Counted from the stretch's first letter, positions 23,866 to 36,532 are shown. The stretch is 64,000 nt of DNA from Neoceratodus forsteri (GCA_016271365.2 CM057456.1:662745501-662809500); one strand, 5' to 3'. The notes: generated by a model from the letters alone, not told the origin. Numbers and translations: made by a program.

Positions 23866-24396
23866 AACATATGAACATATGAATCTTCCATCAGAAATAG
23901 ACAACCTGGCCTATCAATGTCTGCCTGAGTGTGCAGCTAGCCCCCTAAATTGCAGCTGCCCCAACTGCCTCCCCATCTGTCATTCCCATGACAGTCGCAG
24001 CCACCTCCACCCAGACCTTCTCTTGTGCTGTCCCATGCCTTCTTAAAAATGTCTACTGTCTTACATGATACCACCCCCTCTAGTAGAGCATTCCATTTAG
24101 ACACCACCCTCTCTGTGAAGTAGTGCCTCCTTATCCCCTTCTAAATCTTCCACCCTCCAATTTTAGTCCGTACTCCCTCATGTCCCTACCCTTCCTCAGT
24201 TTAAACATTCCTTCAGTGCTAGCTTTGTTTATCCCCCTCAAATGCATTTCAATCATATCCCCCATCCCTCTTCTCCTCCAATATGTACATATTCAGCTCA
24301 TTCAGTATATCCTTGTAGGCCTTGCCCTCCATCCACTGTAACATTTTTGTTGCCCTCTATTGCACACTTTCCATTAAATTAATACTGTATCCCTCT
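23866..24396 (-). other. 3' end of the CR1 LINE
   Basis: C-terminal remnants and 3' untranslated sequence; 23868-23882 holds atgaacatatgaaca, the tail repeat on the plus strand. Confidence 0.6.
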
Positions 24397-26003
24397 TCAG
24401 ATACTGTCACCAGTACTGCACACAGTACTCCAGTGTGGCCTCACCAAAGATCTGTAGAGGGGAAGGATAACCTCACTATGCCTGGATGATAAACCCCTTG
24501 CGATACAGCCCAGAATCCTGTTCGCCTTAGCTGCTGCTTTCCTGCATTGGGCAGAGTTGTTCATGCTCCCTTCTACCAACACTCCTAGGTCTTTCTCTTC
24601 CTCAGTGATCCCCAGCCTCACTCCTCCCAACCAGTAGGCACTCCTTGGGTTCTTTGCCCTGAAGTGCATAACTTTGCACTTTTTCGCATTGAATCCCAGT
24701 TGCCACTTCTCCGACCATACCTCCAGTTTGGTTAGGTCCCCTTGTAGTTGTTTCCATTTATCCTCTTCATCCACCACCACTGCCCTCATTTTGGTATAAT
24801 CTGTGAACAGACTAACCCTGCTCCCAACTCCGTGTGCAATATCTGAGATAGAGTCCAAATGGCAATGGGATCAGCACTGAGCCCTGCATCACACAGCTCG
24901 TCATTGGTCTAGGTGTTGATAGCTCCCCCTCATTACCACCCATTCCAGCCTCCCCTGCAGCCAGTTCCTCATCCAGTTTGTCAGCTTTGCCCCCTCCCCC
25001 ACAGCAGTCAGCTTCCTCCCCAGCCTCCTGTGAGGCAGTGAATTGAAGGCCTTGCTGAAGTCCAAGTACAGGACATCTACAGCATGACCCATATCCAGCT
25101 CTCTTGTTACCCAGTCATAATATTCTATTATATTGGTCTGACAAGACCTCCCCGAGATGAACCCATGCTGCTGCCCATCCTGGAGGTCATTACCATCACG
25201 AAACGATACTAACCTCTCCTTCAGTATTATCTCCATAGGTTTATCCATTATGAAAGTGAGACTGACAGGCTGATAATTTCCTGGCTCATCCCTAGGGCCA
25301 CTCTTGTGTATGAGCACCACATGGGCCATCCTCCAGTCCTGAGGCATCCATCCTGTGTCCAGGGAGGTGCTGAACAGTCTTTCAGCGGCTTGGCCAATGC
25401 TTCCGCCATCTCTCTCAGCTCCCTGGGGTGGATGCCATCATGACCTGATGCCTTGTTCACCCTTAATGCCTTCAGACCCTCTAGCACTTTACTCCCCTCG
25501 ATCATTCCATCTGTCATCTCCTCCCCTCCACCCCACCCTTCCAGTCCATGGTGGTAGTGGACCATCCTCTGCTTTGTGAAAATGGAGCAAAAGTGTTCAT
25601 TTAGTACTTCAGCTTGTTCCTCTCCCTTTTCCACCAACTCCCTTCCCCACTTTATCTTCACTATATTCTCTCTGCAATTCCTCTTTTCCCTGACATATCT
25701 AAAAATGTTCTTCTCCCTTCCCTTGATGCCCTGTGCTAACCTTAGCTCCCTGGAGGCCTTGGCTGCTCTCACTCGCTTGGTCACCTCCTTGAACCAACTC
25801 ACATAAGCCTCCCTGTCCTCTTTCTTCCTTGTTCTCCTGAACTTCTGGTACACAGTTCTCCTCACCCTCACCCCCTCCAACACTCCTCTGTTCAGCCAGC
25901 GTGGTTTCCTGGCTAGGCATTTCTTGCTCTTAGTCCTGGTACAGGCTTTTGTAGCCTCTGTTAGCCCAGTTTTAATAATTTCCCACTTTTGCTGTGCATC
26001 CAT
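24397..26003 (-). pseudogene. CR1 LINE reverse transcriptase, broken
   Basis: From 26003 down: the linker typical after the endonuclease (KKCLARKPRWLNRGV), RT motifs NKASGHDGIHPREL, MAHVVLIHKSG, NYQPVSLT, QHGFISGRSCQTN and YLDFSKAFNSLPHR, then SLFTDYTKM. That last motif stands where F-A-D-D-T-K is expected, and the second catalytic Asp is Tyr (24796-24807). The PQGSVLGP motif region is lost or scrambled between about 24860 and 24960. FNAKKCKVMHF and EKDLGVLV follow. There are several frame changes. Confidence 0.9.
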
Positions 26004-26010
26004 CTCTGGC

Positions 26011-26902
26011 CTAATACCCCTGAATTCTCCCTTGCAGTATGTCTCTCATCCTCCTGAAGTCTGCCCTCCTAAAATCCACCACCTTTGTTACTGCACCTCC
26101 AGACTCCCTGCCCAACTTGAGAGTGAACCACACTGTTTGGTGATCACTACCAGCCAGTGGGTCTGTCATCTTTATTTCTCTCACTGCCTCCCCATTTGAC
26201 AACACCAAGTCCAGCATGTTATGTATTTGTGTTGGCCCACTGACCAGCTGTGTCAGGAGACCATCCTGGATTGCATCCAGGAGCATCTGCTCCCTGGCAC
26301 TGGAGATGGCAGGGGAGCTCCAATCTACCCCCGGCAGATTGAAATCCTCCACAATCACCACACTCCCCTTTCTATACACCCTCCTTATTTACTCCGCTAA
26401 CTTCCTGTCCAGTTTCACTGATTGGGCTGGTGGACTGTATACCACTTCCAGCCTCAGTTTTCTACCCTTGGAGTCCAGAAGCTGCATCCATAGTGCCTCT
26501 GTCCTCCCTTCCTCCCCCTTGTCCCTCATACATCTGATCCCTTCCCTCAAATAGAGTGCTACCTCACCCCCTCTCCCAACCCCCTGGTCTTTCTTTTAAA
26601 TTTTATACCCCCAGGATTGCCAGATCCCTATCATGGTACTGGGTGGCCCAAGTCTCAGTCACTGCAGCGATGTCCACACTCCCCTCCGCAAGAAGCGCCT
26701 GAAGCTCTGCTGTTTCATTACCCAGCTTCCTTTCATTTAGGGAGACCACATTCCGCCAGTTCCCATCCATCCCCCCTTGGCTTCTTAGTCTTCCTTCCCC
26801 CCTCCTCACAGTGGTCCCTCCCCTTACCCTCATCATTATCAAAGGGGGACAGTGCATTTTGCACTGCAACCTAGTGACCCTGCACGCTAGCTGTACACTC
26901 AC
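26011..26902 (-). pseudogene. CR1 LINE AP-endonuclease domain, broken
   Basis: The N-terminal part (26902-26603) contains NVVSLNERKLGNE and VDIAAVTETWA, corresponding to the Asn- and Glu-containing first motifs of APE-type nucleases. The C-terminal part (26379-26011) has VIVEDFNLPGVDW and GSDHQTVWF, the GDFN and SDH motifs. GDFN has become EDFN. About 220 bp in between are out of frame. The domain normally nicks the target DNA for LINE integration. Confidence 0.85.
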
Positions 26903-27425
26903 CTCCCCTACCTAGTTTAAATACCCTCTTGAAACAATATAATCATTGAATTTGCTCTTTAACACCCCCTTATCTGCCACATTCAGGTGTAAACTGTCCC
27001 TTGCGTACAGTTCTCTGTTAGTCAATGTATCTCCCCATCCTCCTACCAGCCTTTACCCTTGTGCTTTACACCAGTTCCTCAGACAGGATTTGAGCTCCGC
27101 TATCCTTTCCTTTCTTGCTCTGCTCACCCTTGGGACCGGTAGCACCTCAGAGAATGCCACAGACCTCCCCATTTCCAAGCATAGCTTCTCCAGTTCCTCA
27201 ACCCTCTCCTGTACCAACTCCTCTGTGCAGCCCCCCAGGTCATTTGTGCCCACATGTACCATCACATGAGGTTGCTGCCATCTTCCCCTAACACACTTCC
27301 TCAGAGCCTGCCCTACTCTGCCTGCTGTCAGACCCGGAACAGGTTCCACACAAATCTGATTGCATCTTTCACCCTTCCCCCCAACTGATCCCTTTCAGGA
27401 TAGAATCTCCTATCAGTATAACTAC
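26903..27425 (-). pseudogene. SGNH-hydrolase-like domain of the CR1 LINE
   Basis: Three SGNH blocks are visible in order on the minus strand: IGDSIL with GDS codons at 27402-27410, HVGTNDLGG with GTNDL codons at 27236-27250, and RDSLHLN giving the D-x-x-H pair at 26987-26998. These hold the Ser and the Asp/His of the hydrolase active site. The three are not all in one frame, so the copy is broken. Esterase-like domains are known in CR1-group LINE proteins; their role in transposition is unclear. Confidence 0.8.
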
Positions 27426-27750
27426 CCCCTTCCAAACTCCCATTCTGGCTGCACCCTCCATCCCCACCCTTCTCATGGCCTTTGTTCCTTCCCTGTCCCT
27501 TAATTTCTAGAGCTGTTCTTCTTACTCCTTCTCCTCCTCCTCCTCCTCCCCTCTTGTCCAGCCTCTGATCCACACTTGTACCCCCTCTCCTAAGTGTCTG
27601 TTCTCCCCCTGTGGTCCACCCCATCCCCCTATGCACCATGTCCCCTTCCTCCTGGGTGCTCCCTCCTGCCATTGCCGTGGCATTGCTCTCTCTCCCTGAT
27701 GTACCAATGTCCCCCTCTATAGCACTGTCTCCACTGATGACTTCTGCTTG
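27426..27750 (-). other. 5' region of the CR1 LINE, Gly/Arg-rich
   Basis: On the minus strand this reads as a low-complexity Gly/Glu/Arg-rich chain continuous with the Gypsy integrase tail. The plus strand is a CT-rich run (27515-27555). It is likely the 5' end or first ORF of the LINE; the exact junction is uncertain. Confidence 0.5.
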
Positions 27751-28990
27751 CTTTCTTCTAGCAAGTCCAGGAGGGGGGTCTTCTTCGTCCATCCCTTCCC
27801 CTGGACTACAAACTGCAAACATCATGTTGTCCCTATTTACATATGACTTCATCATATTGACATGGTACATCCTATGGGTATATCTCCTTTCAGGCAGTTC
27901 CACAATATAGTTCACATCATTTACCTGTTGAACTACCTTGTATGGTCCTGCCCACTTGGCCTGCAGCTTGTTCTTCCAGACTGGAATGAGGACCATGACT
28001 TCCTGACCTGTGTTGTATGAGTGAGTTCTTTCTCCATGATCTTTCCAGACTTTTTGCTTCTGTTGGGCAGCTGACAGGTTGCTTTGGGCCACCTACATAA
28101 GCTTCTTCAGCTTCTCCCTGAACTTAAGGACATACTCCCCTATGGGAGTCCCATGGGTGGCATGCTTGCCTTCCCAGGCTTCCTGGATCAAGTCTAAAGG
28201 CCAACGCACCCTACATCTGTATAAGAATCAGAAGGGGGAGAACCCTGTTGACTCTTGGGGCACCTCCCTGTATGTGAACAACAGGTGGGGAAGGTATTTC
28301 TCCCAGTCCCTCCCATGCTGTTCAGCAAGTGCTAGAAGCATCATTTTTAGGGTACCATTTGAATGTTCCGCAAGCCCATTGGCTTGTGGGTGATAAGGTG
28401 TCGTGTGTCTCTGCACCACCCCACATTTCTCCCACAAAGACTTCATCAGGGCTGACATAAAGTTACCCCCTTGATCAGAGATACTGTAGCCTCCTGTGGA
28501 AACCCAACATGGGAGAAAATCCCTAGCAAAGCATCTGCCTCTTTGTCTGCCTTAAGTGAGGCGAGGGAATCGACCTCTGGGTATTGGGTGGTGTAATCAA
28601 CCACTATCTGGATAAACTTTTTGCTGGAGGAGCTTGAGGTACTCAAGGATCCTACAATATTCATTCCTACTCTCTGGAATGGCTCCTTCACAATAGACAA
28701 GGGGATTAGAGCAGCTTTTGTTTTACGACCTGCCTTCCCTATCTGTTGGCACCGGTGACAAGAACTGCAATATTCCTTCACCTGCTGGGTGAAGTTGGGA
28801 CAATAGAACTTTTGAGCCAATCACTGCATGGCATGAGCAATGCCAGATGTTCAGACATGGGGGTATCATGGGCGACCTTGAGCAACCACTTATGATACCC
28901 CTGGGGAATGACAAGCTGCCTGCCATCACCCCTCCCTCTGTCTTCACATGCTGTGTATACAACAGTCTGTTGTCTCAAAATACCCTATGT
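27751..28990 (-). pseudogene. pol: Gypsy integrase, broken
   Basis: From the right: an HHCC zinc-binding region (YHKWLLKVAHDTPMSEH, then CSSCHRCQQ near 28750), then the catalytic core. The first core Asp is changed: VGMNIVGSL stands where VG-x-D-IVGPL is usual (near 28660). The second Asp is present in SDQGGNF (near 28475), and the Glu in PQANGLAEHSNG (near 28365). The C-terminus has the GPY/F module (KWAGPYKVV, 27940) and YHVNMMKSYV. Frame changes separate the parts. It directly precedes the RT once the CR1 insertion is ignored, which is the basis for the Gmr1-like order. Confidence 0.92.
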
Positions 28991-29154
28991 CTCATGTCAC
29001 CTCCCCGTGTCCCATAAGATTCTACACAAGCCCTCAGCCTCTTCAAACTAGAGTCAGTCCTCTGAGAAGCTGCAAAATCATCACATTTTCCCAAAGCACT
29101 GGACATGTCTCCCTCAGTTTATAAACTGGGGTCCATAGCTTGAGCGTTATGACA
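28991..29154 (-). other. Gypsy spacer upstream of integrase
   Basis: Remaining Gypsy sequence between integrase and the insertion point at 29155. No domain seen. Confidence 0.5.
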
Positions 29155-31610
29155 TGTGGTAGAGCTGTGCTCTACCCAGGAAACTGAGTAGCACTTAGGA
29201 AATGTTTTTGCTGTCTTCTTCTCATTCTTCTTTACAGCCTGTTGCAACAACGTCTTTTGGTGTATTCTTTGTCTTTTCCTTTTTTCTACATAGGTAGGTT
29301 GGCCACCTACCTAAGTACCCTCTGCTCTCCCTTTGCTTTATCTTATCATTTATATATATTTTTCTGTCCCTCAGTTGTGCTTGAGGAAAGTGCTAATGAT
29401 TATGTAAAGTACTTGTGTGCTTTAGAAAATAAGTTGATGTCTAAAACATTATGGATAAAGTACTTTTAGTGCTTTAGAAATTGTTAGAAGGAACTGCCAG
29501 AATTAAGGTGCTATTAGAAAATTAAAAAAAAATACATAAAGTGCATGGTGCTGGAATAGATATAGTAAAATGCAGTTAGAAATAAAATATAGCACAAAGT
29601 GCTGTTATGGCCTTAAAAAGCCTATTCACAAACCGCTTAGAGCAGTTACCTTGTACTGAATATGTTATAGTATGAATGGAAAGAAATTGATAGTTACTGC
29701 TCCTTTAAGCTATAGAATATCTGTCTAAAAATCTATTGTTATATATTGGATGGCAAAAAAATATGGCAGCCGAGAAAGGAAACAATGGGGGCTATTTGGG
29801 GAGAAATGCTGCTTTCTCTTTATGTAATTAACTAGATTTTGGATTCCCTGTTTGCCTCTCTGGAAAAGACATGAGGCATTATGTTATTTAGAAAATGGAA
29901 TGGCTAGTTTTTCTGCTTTCTTTGAGACATGACCGCTCCATGTAGTAGAAAGTCCCTGCTCGCTTTTTTTAACTTGAACACAGGAGCAGAGTGGCTTCAC
30001 TTTTTGGTTAGATACAAAACGCTGCTCTGGGGCTCCCTTGAACCATGGAAGCCAATGTTCACTCTGGAAAGAGTGAATAAATGAAATACAGGCTGCAGCA
30101 TAAGAAAGAAGGGTGCATTCCTTCAAGAAGAATATTTTTATTTAAGAAATGTTCTCGTGTTGAGGGAAGAAAGAACATTATAGAAATACTATGAAATAAA
30201 AGCCCTGTTACTCTTGAGTTCCCCTTTTACAGCCATTTGCATGCCCCAAGGATATTTTGCTTTGCAAATGTTTACAAGAGACAGCAGCTTGCTGTGTGGA
30301 TCCTTTGCTTTGCCTGCCGCTGCTCTCACTAAAAAAATAAACCCCCTTTTTTTTACTGTTTGTACCCTAAGAGCAAAATCCTAGGTACACAATTTACCAG
30401 GAGAGCAGTACACAGCGGAGTGGCAAAACTTTACTTTTACTTTTCCAGGCGCTGCTCCCTGACTATGGAAAGACCCATTTGCTTCTTAATAAAAAAAAAA
30501 AATAGTTACTACAATGGGCTGTAGGAATGTTACCTACTGTAGAAGGTATTTTATTAGAGAGAACGATCAAGTAAAGAAAGTGAACCAAGTCTGCTCCTTG
30601 CTCTCCCTGTAAAATATATGTCACAGCAGTATTTGAAGCAGGTGGCTAGCAATTTACTTCGGAGATTTCAGTCATCACTTCACTCACTTATACCTTCACC
30701 ACTGAATAAAATGCTGCCAGGAATGTCCTTTTTATATGCTTTATACAATAAAGACATTAGCAGAAATTAAAACAAAATTCAGAACGAAGATTAATAAATA
30801 AAGAGACATAGGAATGTCTCTTAAATGAGGGTCATAATACAAGTAAGCACTGGAATCACTAAACAAAGTTAGAGACATAGAACTGTCTCTAGAGATTCCC
30901 CAATCTATTATTTGGCCCTGAGATAAAGGTGTTGGAGGGCTGGAGAGGACACAAAACGGCAGGGCTGTAGATATAAAAAAAAATAGTTTCTTATTCTAAA
31001 AACAGGCAAGCTAAGATAAAGTATGGAGCTTACCTGAAGAAGTTGAAACTGAATGTGCCCTTTAGGGTGACAGCAGCTTCTAGGGACCCCCTTATATAGT
31101 ATGATAAGTGTCAGGCAAACTTTTCATGGGAGGAGTTGCAACTCATTATGCACCAATTATGCATTGAGGGTGCATTTTAAGTTTTTTTCGCTGATGTTAT
31201 AAGTTAAAGCTTTTGACAATAGCCTCCCGATGTATGCCTTAATAGAATTGTGGATCGACCTGATCAAAAATGTTGGTAGTAGCATATCAGGTGACCTGAC
31301 CAAAGAGCATAAAAGCCCCTCCTTTACCAGAGTTCAGCAGATCAGCCTTGTGAGAGGAACCTGGAGGACCTGTGCCAGTGTATGGTCTGAGAAGAGCACA
31401 GAGGAAGGTGGACCTTTAAAAGCTTTGACAGTGATCCACGCTGTGTGCAGTACTACAAGTTGTAGTACTGCCTTTGTAAGAATTGCTTTTTTTTTATTTT
31501 AGCTTGTTATTTTTGATTCTGATGTTTTAAGAAAAATAAAATGATAAATGCACTTGTGCATTTTTTATGCACCTGACTTGTGGTCTGCCTGTCATTATCC
31601 TAAACTGACA
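29155..31610 (+). repeat. 5' LTR (2.46 kb)
   Basis: Starts TGTGGTAG and ends ...ctgaca. It matches 34052-36532 nearly throughout, for example agttaaagcttttgacaatagcctcc. It lacks a ~30 bp stretch (near 36180-36205 in the other LTR). The unusual length suggests captured sequence within U3. Confidence 0.9.
31308..31315 (+). promoter_or_regulatory. TATA-like box in the 5' LTR
   Basis: cataaaag, matching tataaaag at 36232-36239 of the other LTR. An AATAAA lies about 220 bp downstream at 31535-31540, a sensible U3/R/U5 layout. Confidence 0.65.
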
Positions 31611-32231
31611 CCTGGTGACACATGGTGGCAATGGTGAGATCTGTCTTGATGTCCAAGGAAACAGGGGGAGTTCAGTCAGATGGTGCCAGACCTGGTACAG
31701 AGGATAACAGGCAGAGGTGCATAGCACCAGGTGAGAACAGGACTGCGGCTGCTGAAGGTGTGGACATGGAAGAAGGACCATGGATGGGTCAAGGCGAATC
31801 TGAAGGCCAAGTGGAGAACCTGATGTGGCTCATATAATAGATTGCGTGGCCGATGGCTGAAGGTGGACTGACGTCACAGGGAGGTAGAGTACCAGTGTTG
31901 GATGTTGCTTGAGAGATCACAACTGGTGTGTTTTGAGGAGGAATCAGTGGAGACAGATTCCTGGGCTCTGATGGAGGATGGCCCCCTGATGGAGCATTTG
32001 TGGCCAACCTTGTTGGAGATCCCTTTGTTTCCTATTTTTCTGGGCTGTTACCTATTGGATGAGAGTAAATGGCAAAATGAGACCCCACGTATGACTGTGT
32101 CTGGCAAAGTGATACTGGGGGAGAAGACTCCAAGCAAGAGGGAAGAAGCCATTTTGGCTGAAGGGACTTGGACATGTTCTGGACCACCTTCTGTAATTAA
32201 TGGTTGTTCTCCTGGTACTGACTGAGGGAGG
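31611..32231 (+). other. LTR-element interior, 5' part
   Basis: Follows the LTR with cctggtgacacatggtggcaatgg, where a primer site would lie; I could not assign a tRNA. Short frames rich in Glu/Gly show no certain domain and may be gag remnants. Confidence 0.45.
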
Positions 32232-32591
32232 TTGCAGGCTGGGGATCCTGATGTTACCCAGTTATGCCAATATGTTAAAATCCAGGATGGTAGGCAGGTT
32301 AATGGTGGAGTGGGGGCACATCACTTGTGGTGGTATGAACTCAGGAAGGGAGTCCTATATCACATGAGGCCCAACCCCTGGATGAAGCAAGTGCATGTCC
32401 AAGTAGTGGTCCCTGAGGCATATAGATATAGGTTGATGGAGGCTGTGCACTCCAGTCACCATGGGCATGGGAGCCATGGGGAGGTTTTGGCGTGCATAAC
32501 CCCATTCTTTTATTGGCTAGGCATGTACAGGCAGGTGGCAGCATATCTTAAGACCTGTTCTATGGGCTGGCCCAGTGGTGCTGAGGGTTGA
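32232..32591 (+). pseudogene. Gypsy-type integrase zinc-binding fragment
   Basis: The protein has LRKGVLYHM, VQVVVPEAYRYRLMEAVHSSHHGHGSHG and FFYWLGMYRQVAAYLKTC. This is the H2C2 zinc-binding region that opens Gypsy integrases. The last CxxC is damaged (KTCSMGW) and no catalytic core follows, so a deletion ends it here. It is on the strand opposite to the surrounding Gypsy element, consistent with belonging to the inserted LTR element. Confidence 0.8.
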
Positions 32592-34051
32592 GGTGCTGAA
32601 TGCCACACCTCACACCATGCTGGCAACCTGGGTTCAGGAATGGACTCGGGTTGCGGCAGGGGAGAGAGGGGATAGAGCATCTGGAAGACTGCTCTCTCCT
32701 GCCGGGGTGAGTTCATGGGTATGCCTCACTCAATTGTGGCCCCTGGTGGAGATCAGGGACCCTACAGGTAGTGAGGTATGATGCAATATAGGAGGCAGCA
32801 CAGCAGCAGACAGCTGCACATAGGTACACTGTAGTCATTGCATGTCCATGCTTTGGGGAGCATTTTAAGGAAAAACTTGATGGCCTAGGGGAGGTGAAAA
32901 GGGCCCAGAGACCTGTCCACATCCCAATGCCAGACCTGCCTCCCTGGATCTCCAGTTGTACAGGTCCCCACAGCTGTCCCTCTACTAACAGACAGGCTGC
33001 TAAGGGTGGGTGGGTGGGTGGACCCTCCACCAGTGGATGATCTTGGGGGCTGGACAAGTCATGGGGCTGAGTGGAGCTAGCCCTGATGGAGTCCAGTAGA
33101 GGAGGTTTCAGGTAGGGAGTAGAGGCAGCAGTTGAGTGGTACCCTGGAGAGATGCCTTGGGTTCCCAGTGAAGAGAAAATAGAATAAAAAAAAGACCTGC
33201 TCTATGGGCAAACAGGTAGAGGCACCTAGAAGGAGGAGTGTGGGAGAAGAGACACAAAGGGTGAAGGGCAAGAAATGGCACCCACAGAAAAGGTGGAGAC
33301 TCCTACATAGGGAACAAGGTACACATTGATAGCAAATGACCAACAATGGTACATTAATGGAAGAGGATGTTCATAGATGTACCCCTAAGGTTTTTGGAAT
33401 TAGGAACTGACCATTTGGTTGCAAGGTATTCGGCATGGGAGGTTCCTTGGCTTCCTCTAGGTTAGAGTCCCACATGAGATGGGATGATCAAGGGTCTGGA
33501 GGTCAAAGGATTACCCTCCAGGGTGCGTTTGTTTAAACTGGACAAATGGAATATATATAATGTAACTGAAATGGAAATGTATTTAGGGTCCTGAGGGATC
33601 CAGGTATGGGGCCCCTGTGTAGGTCCATTGTGTCTGGTGGGGTTGGATCAGGGTATTACTTACCCCAGAGAGAGTCTTGGTGCAGGACTTTATGGCTGCC
33701 CAGATATATTTATGTAGAGAAAGCCGTAAACAGCATAAAACTGCAGTTTATATTTTTTCTCTTGTACATGTCATAGTGTTGAGGTATAATAATGAAAATC
33801 TGCAGTGTCTGTAAATACTATACTAATTTCTAGTTCTGTATCAGGCCCCACGGCTATTGTAGTGGGTGTATTGCAGTTGTTGAGGCTGTTTGGTTGGCAA
33901 TACTAATGCTTATTTAAGGGACCCTGGGGTGAAGCTTCTGTAAAGGGTGGGTGGAAGCTCCACACAGAGCTATAGCTGGTCGTATATGGTTGTTTCACCA
34001 CCAAAAACCAGTTGTTTTAGGACCCCTGGTTTCCTCTTAACCATGGGGGTG
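32592..34051 (+). other. LTR-element interior, 3' part, no domain
   Basis: Unrecognised. A ggtgggtgggtgggtgg run lies near 33006-33021. ccatgggggtg just before the 3' LTR is a poor purine tract. Confidence 0.4.
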
Positions 34052-36532
34052 TGTGGTAGAGCTGTGCTCTACCCAGGAAACTGTATAGCACTTAGGGAAA
34101 TTTTTTAGCTATCTTCTTTTCATTCTTCACTACAGTTTGTTGCAACAACACTTTTTTGGTCTATACTTTGTCTTTTTCTTACTTCTGTGTTGGTAGGTTG
34201 GCCACCTACCTAAGTACCCTCTACTCTCCCTTCGCTTTATCCTATCATTTGTATATCTTTTTCTGTTCCTCTGTTGTGCTTGAGGAAAGTGCTAATGATT
34301 ATGTAAAGTACCTGTGTGCTTTAGAAAATAAATTGATGTCTAAAACATTATGAATAAAGTACTTTTAGTGCTTTAGAAATTGTTAGAAGGAACTGCCAGA
34401 GTTAAGGTGCTATTGGAATATTTAAAAAAATACATAAAGTGCATGGTGCTGGAATAGATATAGTAAAATGTAGTTAGAAATAAAATATAGCACAAAGTGC
34501 TGTTATGGCCTTAAAAAGCCTATTCGCAAACCGCTTAGAGCAGTTACCTTGTACTGAATATGTTATAGTATGAATTGAAGGAAATTGATAGTTACAGCTC
34601 CTTTAAGCTATAGAATGTCTGTCTAAAAATCTATTGTTATATATTGGATGGCAAAAAAATATGGCAGCCGAGAGAGGAAACATTAGGGGCTATTTGGGGA
34701 GAAATACTGCTTTCTCTTTACGTAATTACCTAGATTTTGGTTTCCCTGTTTGCCTCTCTGGAAAAGACATGAGGCATTATGTTATTTAGAAAATAGAGTG
34801 GCTATCCTTTCTGTTTTCTTTGAGACATGACCGCTACATGTAGTAGAAATTCCCCGCTTGCTTGTTTTAAGTGGAACATGGGAGTGGAATGGCTTCATTT
34901 TTCAGTTCGATGCAACAAGCCGCTCTGGAGCTCCGTTGAACCATGGAAACCAGTGTTCGCTCTGGAAAGAGTGAATAAATGAAATACAGGCTGCAGCATA
35001 AGAAAAGAGGGTGTGCTCCTTCAAAAAGAATATTTTTGTTTAAGAAATGTGCCCATGCTGAGGGAAGACAGAACATTATAGAAATACTATGAAATAAAAG
35101 CCCTCTTACTCCGGAGCTCCCCTTTTACAGCCATTTGCATGCCCCAAAGTTATTTTGCTTTGCAAATGTTTAGAAGAGAGCGTGGCTTGTTGTGTGGGTC
35201 CTTTGCTTTGCCCGCCACCATTCTCACTGAAAAAAGAAACCCCCTTTTTTTACTGTATGTACCCTAAAAGAGCAATATCTTAGGTATACAATTAACCAGG
35301 AGAGTGGTACAGAGCAGAGAGGCAAAACTTTACTTTTACTTTTCCATGTGCCAATCTGTGACTAAGGAAAGACCCATTTGCTTCTTAGTAAAAAAAATAA
35401 ATAGTTACTAAAATGGGCTGTAGGAATGTTACATACTATAGAAGATATTTTATTAGAGAGAGCAATTAGGTAAAGAAACAGGAGTCAGTCTGTCCCTTGT
35501 GCTCCCTGTAAAATATAAGTCGCAGCAGTATTTGGAGCAGGCAGCTAGCAATTTACTTTGGAGATTTCAGCCGCCACTCCACTCACTTATACCTTCCTCT
35601 TTGAATAAAATGCTGCCAGGAATGTCCTTTTATATGCTTTATACGATAAAGACATTGGCAGAAATTAAAACAAAATGCAGAATGAAGATAAATAAATAAG
35701 GAGACACAGGAATGTCTCTTAAATGAGGTCAAAACACAAGTAAGCACTGGAATCATTAAACAAAGTTAGAGACATAGAACTGTCTCTAAAGGTTCCCCCA
35801 CCTATAATATGACCCTGAGATAAAGGTGTTGGAGGTCTGGAGAGGACACAAAACGGCAGGGCTGTAGATATAAAAAAATAGTTTTATTCTAAAAACAGGC
35901 AAGCTAAGATAAAGTATGGAGCTTACCTGAAGAAGCTGAAACTGAATGTGCCCTTCAGGGTGACAGCAGCTTCTAGGGACCCCCTTATATAGTATGATAA
36001 ATGTCAGTCAAACTTTTCATGGGAGGAGCTGCAATTCATTATGCACCAATTATGCATTGAGGGTGCATTTTAAGTTTTTTTTGCTGTTGTTATAAGTTAA
36101 AGCTTTTGACAATAGCCTCCTGATGTATGCCTTAATAGAATTGTGGGTTGACCTGATCAAAAATGTTGGTATTAGCATAGATAATAATGCTGTATTAGAA
36201 AACGGGTGGATCAGGTGACCAGACCAAAGAGTATAAAAGCCCCTCCTTTACCAGAGTTCAGCAGATCAGCCTTGCAAGAGGAACCTGGAGAACCTGTGCC
36301 AGTGTATGGTCTGAGAAGAGCACAGAGGAAGGTGGACCTTAAAAAGCTTTGATAGTGATCCACGCTGAGTGCAGTACTACGAGTTGTAGTACTGCCTTTA
36401 TAAGAATGTTTTTTATTTTAGTTTGTTATTTTTGATCCTGACGTTTTAAGAAAAATAAAATGATAAATACACATGTGCTTTTTTTATGCACTTGACTTGT
36501 GGGCTGCCTGTAATTGTGTTATCCTAAACCCA
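34052..36532 (+). repeat. 3' LTR (2.48 kb)
   Basis: Partner of 29155-31610. TATA-like tataaaag at 36232-36239 and AATAAA at 36454-36459 are in the same places as in the 5' LTR. Many substitutions separate the two, so the insertion is not recent. Confidence 0.9.

Larger units (their letters stand above)
23866..27750 (-). mobile_element. CR1-type LINE inserted in the Gypsy element
   Basis: This minus-strand LINE separates the Gypsy integrase (right) from the Gypsy RT (left). The 3' end at 23866 carries the short repeated tail catatgttcatatgttcat rather than poly(A), as in CR1/L2-like LINEs. From the 5' side it encodes a low-complexity Gly/Arg-rich part, an SGNH-esterase-like domain, an AP endonuclease and an RT. 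The 5' boundary near 27750 is judged only from where the integrase C-terminus stops looking like Gypsy and may be off by some tens of bases. I saw no sure target duplication. Confidence 0.85.
29155..36532 (+). mobile_element. LTR retrotransposon with 2.4 kb LTRs and a reduced interior
   Basis: Two collinear long repeats (29155-31610 and 34052-36532), both starting tgtggtagagctgtgctctacccagg, enclose about 2.44 kb. The interior keeps only an integrase zinc-binding fragment on the plus strand, so the element is internally deleted and was mobilised, if at all, by others. It lies within Gypsy sequence (integrase to the left, protease to the right). I could not match a clear target duplication. 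Confidence 0.85.

Noticed and set aside
29155..36532. Target-site duplication of the long-LTR element
   Set aside because: The flanks ttatgaca and tacccagt do not match over 4-6 bp, and the LTR ends differ slightly (ctgaca, ccca), so no duplication is claimed.
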